Part shown: positions 60,026 to 64,000 of the stretch, one piece after another
Layout: every line of letters begins with the position of its first letter
How positions within the stretch are numbered: position 1 is the stretch's first letter
Source of the DNA: Microbacterium sulfonylureivorans
GTDB lineage: Bacteria > Actinomycetota > Actinomycetes > Actinomycetales > Microbacteriaceae
Length of the DNA: 64,000 bases
Assembly (NCBI RefSeq): GCF_003999995.1
Contig: NZ_RJAD01000002.1
Span: forward strand, 771,020 to 835,019
Direction: 5' to 3'
Notes under the pieces: generated by a model
The model's input: the letters and a program-made list of their open reading frames with translations, nothing else
Told to the model about the DNA's origin: nothing
Databases searched by the model: none
Made by a program: the position numbers and the translations under genes

Positions 60026-60822
60026 CGGCTCCCCGCCAGTCGGTTCACGGTGCTCAACCATTCTGTCGGATTGCTCCCGCGGCCCGGCGCGAGGTGCGCG
60101 ATGTACTCGGAATTCCCGTGCGTGCCCAGGATCGGGGAGGAGACGACGCCGCAGGTGCCGAGTCCGGCGTCCCACGCCGCCCACAGCACGCCGGCGACCG
60201 CGTCCGCCCGGAGATCGGGGTTGGTCACGAGACCGCCCTTGACGGCGGTGCGGCCGACCTCGAACTGGGGCTTGACGAGCAGGACGAGGTCGGCGTCGTC
60301 GGCCGCCACAGCCAGCGCCGCGGGCAGGACGTGCGAGAGCGAGATGAAGGAGAGGTCTCCGGTGATCACCGACGGCCGCCCGGCGATCCCGCTCTGTTCG
60401 GCGAGCGACTCCGGGGTCATGTGCCGGACATTGAATCCCTCGATCGAGATCACGCCGGGGTCGTCTGCGACGGATGCCGCGAGCTGGCCGTGACCGACAT
60501 CCACCGCGATGACGGGCTCGGCGCCGCGTTCGCGGAGGACCTGCGTGAAGCCCCCGGTCGACGCGCCCATATCGAGCGCGAGGCGACCCGAGACATCGAC
60601 GCCGAACGCGTCGAGGCCGGCGATGAGCTTGTGTGCGGCGCGGCTGACGTAGTGATCGGTCCCCGCGACCTCGATCACGGCGGAGTCGGCGACGGCGGTC
60701 GAAGCCTTGACGACCGTCGTGCCGTCGACGGACACGAGCCCCTCGGAGATCAGGGTCGCCGCGTGGGTGCGGGAGCGCGCGAGTCCCCGAGCGGCCAGCG
60801 CTGCGTCGAGGCGAGCGGTCAT
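60022..60822 (-). CDS. tlyA: TlyA-family rRNA 2'-O-methyltransferase/hemolysin
   Basis: 266 residues from ATG 60822. S4 domain (ARLDAALAARGLARSRTHAATLISEGLVSVDG), then a FtsJ-like methyltransferase: SRAAHKLIAGLDAFG, SAM loop ALDMGASTGGFTQVLRERG, VITGDLSFISL, LVLLVKPQFEVGR. In mycobacteria TlyA methylates 16S and 23S rRNA and sets capreomycin sensitivity. ATGA overlap with a 55-residue gene. Confidence 0.93.
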   Translation of the reverse strand: MTARLDAALAARGLARSRTHAATLISEGLVSVDGTTVVKASTAVADSAVIEVAGTDHYVSRAAHKLIAGLDAFGVDVSGRLALDMGASTGGFTQVLRERGAEPVIAVDVGHGQLAASVADDPGVISIEGFNVRHMTPESLAEQSGIAGRPSVITGDLSFISLSHVLPAALAVAADDADLVLLVKPQFEVGRTAVKGGLVTNPDLRADAVAGVLWAAWDAGLGTCGVVSSPILGTHGNSEYIAHLAPGRGSNPTEWLSTVNRLAGSR

Positions 60823-60986
60823 GAGGCCGCTGCGCCGGGCGCGGCCTCGAGGCGGCGTGCGAGCGTGTCGTGCAGCGCGTCGTAGGCGTCGGCGCGGGTC
60901 GCGAGCGGCTGAGCCTCGATCACCTCGAGGGTCGAGAGCAGATCGCCGGGGTCGTTCTCGTGCTCGTGCTCGTCGGGCGGGACCAT
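60819..60986 (-). CDS. small conserved protein upstream of tlyA (Rv1693-like)
   Basis: 55 residues: MVPPDEHEHENDPGDLLSTL, then VIEAQPLATRADAYDALHDTL and RRLEAAPGAAAS. Acidic N-terminus, amphipathic helical rest. Mycobacteria have a small gene (Rv1693) at the same place between the HAD hydrolase and tlyA, which supports reality. ATG 60986 lies 6 nt after TATCCT, and the stop overlaps tlyA (ATGA). Function unknown. Confidence 0.82.
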   Translation of the reverse strand: MVPPDEHEHENDPGDLLSTLEVIEAQPLATRADAYDALHDTLARRLEAAPGAAAS

Positions 60987-60992
60987 GCCCCC

Positions 60993-60998
60993 AGGATA
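60993..60998 (-). promoter_or_regulatory. leaderless -10 (TATCCT, 6 nt before ATG) starting the tlyA-nadK-recN operon
   Basis: The minus strand reads TATCCT, 6 nt, ATG 60986. Confidence 0.55.
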
Positions 60999-61024
60999 CG
61001 GGGATCCTCCCCCGCGGGCCGTGA

Positions 61025-62062
61025 TCAGGGCCGGTGGAACGGATCCGCGTACAGGCGCTCCGGCACACGGAATCCGAAGATCGCGCGCCCGCTCCCCCAG
61101 ATCGCGGCCGCACCGGCGCGCACGAGGTCGATGGGGCGGTCCCCCTCCGATACGATCCGCACGTCGGGGCCGTCGATAGCGACCGAGGCTCCGCGCACGG
61201 TGGCCGTGCCGTCCTTGAGGCGCACCTCCGGGTACGGTTCGTGGAGTTCGCGGAGGTCGCCGAGGATGTAGGTCGGCTGCGAGCCGGCCGGCGCGGCGAG
61301 CACGTGCTTGGGTCGATCGATGCCGGTGAGCACGAGAGCCGACGCGATGCCGGCGCGGTTGGCGCCGAGGATGTCGGTGTCGAGGCGATCCCCGAGGAAG
61401 AGCGGATGCTTCGCCCCGAACCTGGCGACGGCCTCTTCGAAGATCGGCACCTCGGGCTTGCCTGCGACGGTCGCGAGCCGGCCGATCGCGGTGTGGACCG
61501 CCGACACGAGCGTGCCGTTCCCCGGTGCGACCCCGCGCGCCTGCGGGATCGTCCAGTCGGTGTTGGTCGCGATCCAGGGGATCCCGCCCTCCTCCTCCGG
61601 CACCTTGAGGGCGAACGCGGCCTCGGCGAGCTGCGTCCAGCCGACCTCTGGCGCGAAGCCCTGCACGACGGCGGCCGGAGAATCCTCCGCACTGCGCGTC
61701 ATCACGAAGCCCGCCTTCTCGACCTCGTCGACGAGCCCGTCGCCACCGACCACGAGCACGGTCGACCCGGGCGCGATGCGCTGGGCGAGGAGGCGCATGG
61801 CGGCCTGGGGACTCGTGACGACCTCGTCGGCCGCGGTCACGAGACCGAGCCCCGTCAGGTGCGCCGCGACCGAGGCATCCGTCCGCGAGGCGTTGTTCGT
61901 GATGTACGCCAGCGTGCGTCCCTCGCGAGCACGGTTGAGGCTTTCGACCGCGTGGGGCAGTGCGCCGGCGCCCGCGTAGACCACGCCGTCGAGATCCGCG
62001 AGGACCACGTCGACTCCGTCGAGCGGGCCGGCAGGCTCAGACCGGCGGCCGAACAGCGGCAT
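61025..62062 (-). CDS. HAD-IIA family sugar-phosphatase-like hydrolase
   Basis: 345 residues. HAD motif I VVLADLDGVVYAGAGALP, motif II YITNNASRTDASVAAHL, motif III/IV KPEVPIFEEAV and FLGDRLDTDILGANRAGIASALVLTG. Resembles NagD / 4-nitrophenylphosphatase-type enzymes; substrate unknown. About 80 extra residues at the C-terminus (LRELHEPYPEVRLKDGTATVRG) are typical of the actinobacterial group. Start shares one base with the upstream gene stop. Confidence 0.9.
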   Translation of the reverse strand: MPLFGRRSEPAGPLDGVDVVLADLDGVVYAGAGALPHAVESLNRAREGRTLAYITNNASRTDASVAAHLTGLGLVTAADEVVTSPQAAMRLLAQRIAPGSTVLVVGGDGLVDEVEKAGFVMTRSAEDSPAAVVQGFAPEVGWTQLAEAAFALKVPEEEGGIPWIATNTDWTIPQARGVAPGNGTLVSAVHTAIGRLATVAGKPEVPIFEEAVARFGAKHPLFLGDRLDTDILGANRAGIASALVLTGIDRPKHVLAAPAGSQPTYILGDLRELHEPYPEVRLKDGTATVRGASVAIDGPDVRIVSEGDRPIDLVRAGAAAIWGSGRAIFGFRVPERLYADPFHRP

Positions 62063-63798
62063 CAGCGGTCGGAGCCTTCCGCCTCGTCGGTCTCGTCCGC
62101 CGCGTCGTCGATGCCGGCCTCGGCGAGGATCTCGGCCACCTCGTCCTCGACGGTGAGAGCCGGGGCGGAATCGGATGCCTCGTCGGCGGGCATCGCCTCG
62201 TTCGCCTCGTCCGGAGTGTCGCCCGCGACGTCGTCATCGTCGTCATCTGACTCTTCGCCGGCGGACGGCGTCTCAGCGGACTCGTCGTCCGCAACGTCGT
62301 CGTGGGCGAAGTCCTCGTCGAACTCGTCGCCGCCCTCTTCGATGACCTCGTCGACGAAGACGGTCTCGAGGTCGCCGATGCCGGACGCCGCGTCGATGGC
62401 GTCGGCCGCCACCAGCGCACGTTCGTGCCAGCGTGCCGCCTCGTCATCGCGACCGAGTTCCTCCAGGACCGTCGCGCGGGCAGCGAACAGCGCGGGACTC
62501 CATTCGAAGGCGCGGTCGGGATCGAGCTCCGGGATGTCGAGCTCGGACAGAGCGCGTTCCGGCTCGCCGAGGTCGAGACGGGCGCCCGACATGGCGATGG
62601 CGAGCTCGACGCGCACGTCGGTGGGCAGGGAGGAGCGTTCGACGCTGCGGCCCACCTCGAGGGCGCGATCCGGACGACCCACGCCTCGTTCGCTGTCGAC
62701 CATGAGGGCGATCTGGTCGTCCTTGCCCGAAATGCGACGGTAGGTGCGCAGCTCACGGAGAGCGAGCGCGTAATCGCCCGTCGCGTAGGCGGTGATCGCG
62801 AGCGTCTCGCGGACGATCGCGATGCGGCCGGCACGGCGTGAAGCCGAGAGAGCGTGCTGGTGAGCGAGCTCAGGATCTTCATCGATGAGCTGCGAGGCCA
62901 TCGCGAGGTGACGCGCCACCTGCTCGGCGTTCTCCTTGCTGAGGGTCTTGAGCTCGTTTCGAGCGCCCTGATTCAGGTCGTGCGGAGTGATGGCGTCGGG
63001 AATCACCGGGTCGTCGTGATGCGCGCGGACCGGACGGTTCTCCTCCGGACGGAGTGCACGATCCGGACGATCCGCCCCCCCGCGGGCGGGACGGTCATTG
63101 CGCCCGCTGCTGTAGGAGGGACGGTCGCCGTCGCGCTTCGGGTACGACGGACGGTCGCCGTCGCGCTTCGCGTACGGCTTCCTGTCTCCGTCGCGCTTCG
63201 CGTAGGGCTTGTGGTCGCCATCGCGCTTCGCGTACGGCTTCTTGTCACCGTCGCGGCTCGCGTAGGGACGGTCTCCGTCGCGCTTCGCGTACGGCTTCTT
63301 GTCACCGTCGCGGCTCGCGTAGGGACGGTCGCCGTCGCGCTTCGCGTAGGGCTTGTGGTCGCCGTCGCGCTTCGCGTAGGGCTTGTGGTCGCCGTCGCGG
63401 CTCGCGTAGGGACGGTCTCCGTCGCGCTTCGCGTAGGGACGGTCTCCGTCGCGCTTCGCGTAGGGCTTGTGGTCGCCGTCACGCTTCACATAAGGCTTCT
63501 TGTCACCGTCGCGGCTCGCGTAGGGACGGTCGCCATCGCGCTTCGCGTACGGCTTGTGGTCGCCGTCACGCTTCACATAAGGCTTTTTGTCGCTGTCGCG
63601 GCTCGCGTAGGGACGGTCGCCATCGCGCTTCGCGTACGGCTTGTGATCGCCATCGCGCTTCACATAAGGCTTCTTGCCACCGTCACGCTTCGGGTACGAC
63701 TTGCTCGCGCCGGAGTCGCGGGCTCGAGGAGGACGGTCTCCAGCGCGTCCTCGCGGCTCGCGATCGGCTGCGCTGTCGCGCGGCTCCTGGTCGGCCAT
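62062..63798 (-). CDS. TPR-like protein with long PYAKRDGD tandem-repeat N-terminus
   Basis: 578 residues. Residues about 32-226 are some 20 copies of a 9-10 residue unit, PYAKRDGDR, PYASRDGDKK and similar, highly basic and disordered. Residues about 265-480 are a helical TPR-like array (HLAMASQLIDEDPELAHQHA, ELRTYRRISGKDDQIALMVDSE), then an acidic tail. Mycobacterial Rv1691 occupies the same place and has the TPR-like part. The repeat tract suggests RNA or acidic-partner binding (inference). TAGGCT lies about 30 nt upstream and GGAAGGAT before ATG 63798. Confidence 0.85.
   Translation of the reverse strand: MADQEPRDSAADREPRGRAGDRPPRARDSGASKSYPKRDGGKKPYVKRDGDHKPYAKRDGDRPYASRDSDKKPYVKRDGDHKPYAKRDGDRPYASRDGDKKPYVKRDGDHKPYAKRDGDRPYAKRDGDRPYASRDGDHKPYAKRDGDHKPYAKRDGDRPYASRDGDKKPYAKRDGDRPYASRDGDKKPYAKRDGDHKPYAKRDGDRKPYAKRDGDRPSYPKRDGDRPSYSSGRNDRPARGGADRPDRALRPEENRPVRAHHDDPVIPDAITPHDLNQGARNELKTLSKENAEQVARHLAMASQLIDEDPELAHQHALSASRRAGRIAIVRETLAITAYATGDYALALRELRTYRRISGKDDQIALMVDSERGVGRPDRALEVGRSVERSSLPTDVRVELAIAMSGARLDLGEPERALSELDIPELDPDRAFEWSPALFAARATVLEELGRDDEAARWHERALVAADAIDAASGIGDLETVFVDEVIEEGGDEFDEDFAHDDVADDESAETPSAGEESDDDDDDVAGDTPDEANEAMPADEASDSAPALTVEDEVAEILAEAGIDDAADETDEAEGSDR
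63115..63705. repeat. imperfect 27/30-bp coding tandem repeat
   Basis: About 20 units of 27 or 30 bp encoding PYAKRDGD-type peptides. Several blocks of two or three units are almost identical, showing recent slippage. Not CRISPR: no unique spacers, and it keeps frame. Confidence 0.85.
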
Positions 63799-63844
63799 TG
63801 CTCTCGATCCTTCCCGGTGGCTGGACTCAGCCTAGTTAACGCGA

Positions 63845-63872
63845 AATGGCCACCCTGCATTGGGTGGCCATT
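63845..63872 (-). terminator. terminator of the rRNA operon
   Basis: A perfect 11-bp stem (AATGGCCACCC with GGGTGGCCATT), 6-nt loop, followed on the minus strand by TTTCGCG. Lies about 20 bp after 5S rRNA. Confidence 0.85.
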
Positions 63873-63892
63873 CCGGTAATGGAAGTCCGGCG

Positions 63893-64000
63893 GTGTCCTA
63901 CTCTCCCACAGGGTCCCCCCTGCAGTACCATCGGCGCTGAGAGGCTTAGCTTCCGGGTTCGGAATGTGACCGGGCGTTTCCCTCTCGCTATGGCCGCCGA
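63893..64000 (-). rRNA. rrf: 5S ribosomal RNA, 5' end at or beyond window edge
   Basis: The minus strand reads GGCGGCCATAGCGAGAGGGAAACGCC, then CATTCCGAACCCGGAAG and GATGGTACTGC ... GGGAGAGTAGGACACCGCC: the standard 5S landmarks. The 3' end pairs with the 5' end. About 108 nt are visible; the first few bases may lie outside. The last gene of an rRNA operon on the minus strand. Confidence 0.95.

Noticed and set aside
63115..63705. Possible CRISPR array
   Set aside because: Units are adjacent without unique spacers, keep the reading frame of one protein, and code PYAKRDGD-type peptides.

Overview
The window is 64 kb of GC-rich (about 70% by eye) actinobacterial chromosome. Gene order, codon use and family membership point to the Microbacteriaceae, most likely Microbacterium or a close relative. 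This is inferred from gene content only. Three conserved blocks support it: a garA-ftsR-merR block at the left edge; the order der-cmk-tyrA-rluB-scpB-scpA-parA-xerD-nudix-pyrG-recN-nadK-tlyA on the right, which is close to Mycobacterium Rv1691-Rv1713; and a 5S rRNA on the minus strand at the right edge.

Left part (1-14.8 kb): MerR and FHA regulators; a small copper locus with a Cys/Met-rich copper-storage four-helix protein divergent from a CopC-like membrane protein; dihydrolipoyl dehydrogenase; a thioesterase; a CYTH protein; an alpha-glucan phosphorylase; a secreted family-11 rhamnogalacturonan lyase; a glutamine amidotransferase; NnrE; and a YihY/BrkB membrane protein.

Centre (14.8-33.9 kb): the most remarkable region holds two complete, collinear, diverged copies of a Gram-positive type IV pilus (T4P) cluster. 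Both run on the minus strand in the order pilA-pilV-pilW-pilX-pilD-pilM-pilN-pilO-pilT-pilC. A single pilB assembly ATPase lies between them on the plus strand. Copy 2 has only a 78-residue PilD lacking the whole catalytic region, so one prepilin peptidase and one assembly ATPase probably serve both pili. The two major-pilin promoters share one architecture: a -35 TTGA box, an ATGAGA-N4-TCT(C/A)AT palindrome over the spacer and -10, and upstream CCT(C/G)AGG repeats 11 bp apart. Each cluster also has a GC-rich hairpin just after pilA.

Right-centre (33.9-47.4 kb): mostly single-gene units. These are DUF1905, SRPBCC, GT2, DUF222-HNH, DUF7144-like, a secreted beta-helix protein, DUF1294, aldo/keto reductase, L,D-transpeptidase, CPBP protease, DUF2809, tRNA-Pro(GGG), GNAT, YhhN, an S4 protein, and a Nudix-NYN fusion. 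Right end (47.5-64 kb): a long, tightly overlapping housekeeping block, then a TPR-like protein with a PYAKRDGD-type tandem repeat, then 5S rRNA.

Two window-wide signals stand out. First, about fifteen genes look leaderless: a TANNNT-type -10 hexamer sits exactly 6 or 7 nt before the start codon, and this was used to settle several starts. Second, the heptamer GGATGCC/GGCATCC occurs roughly 80 times by hand count against about 15 expected from base composition. It lies mostly inside genes, has no strand bias, and forms the stems of two terminators. That pattern resembles DNA-uptake sequences, and the window encodes a T4P machine. The link is a hypothesis.
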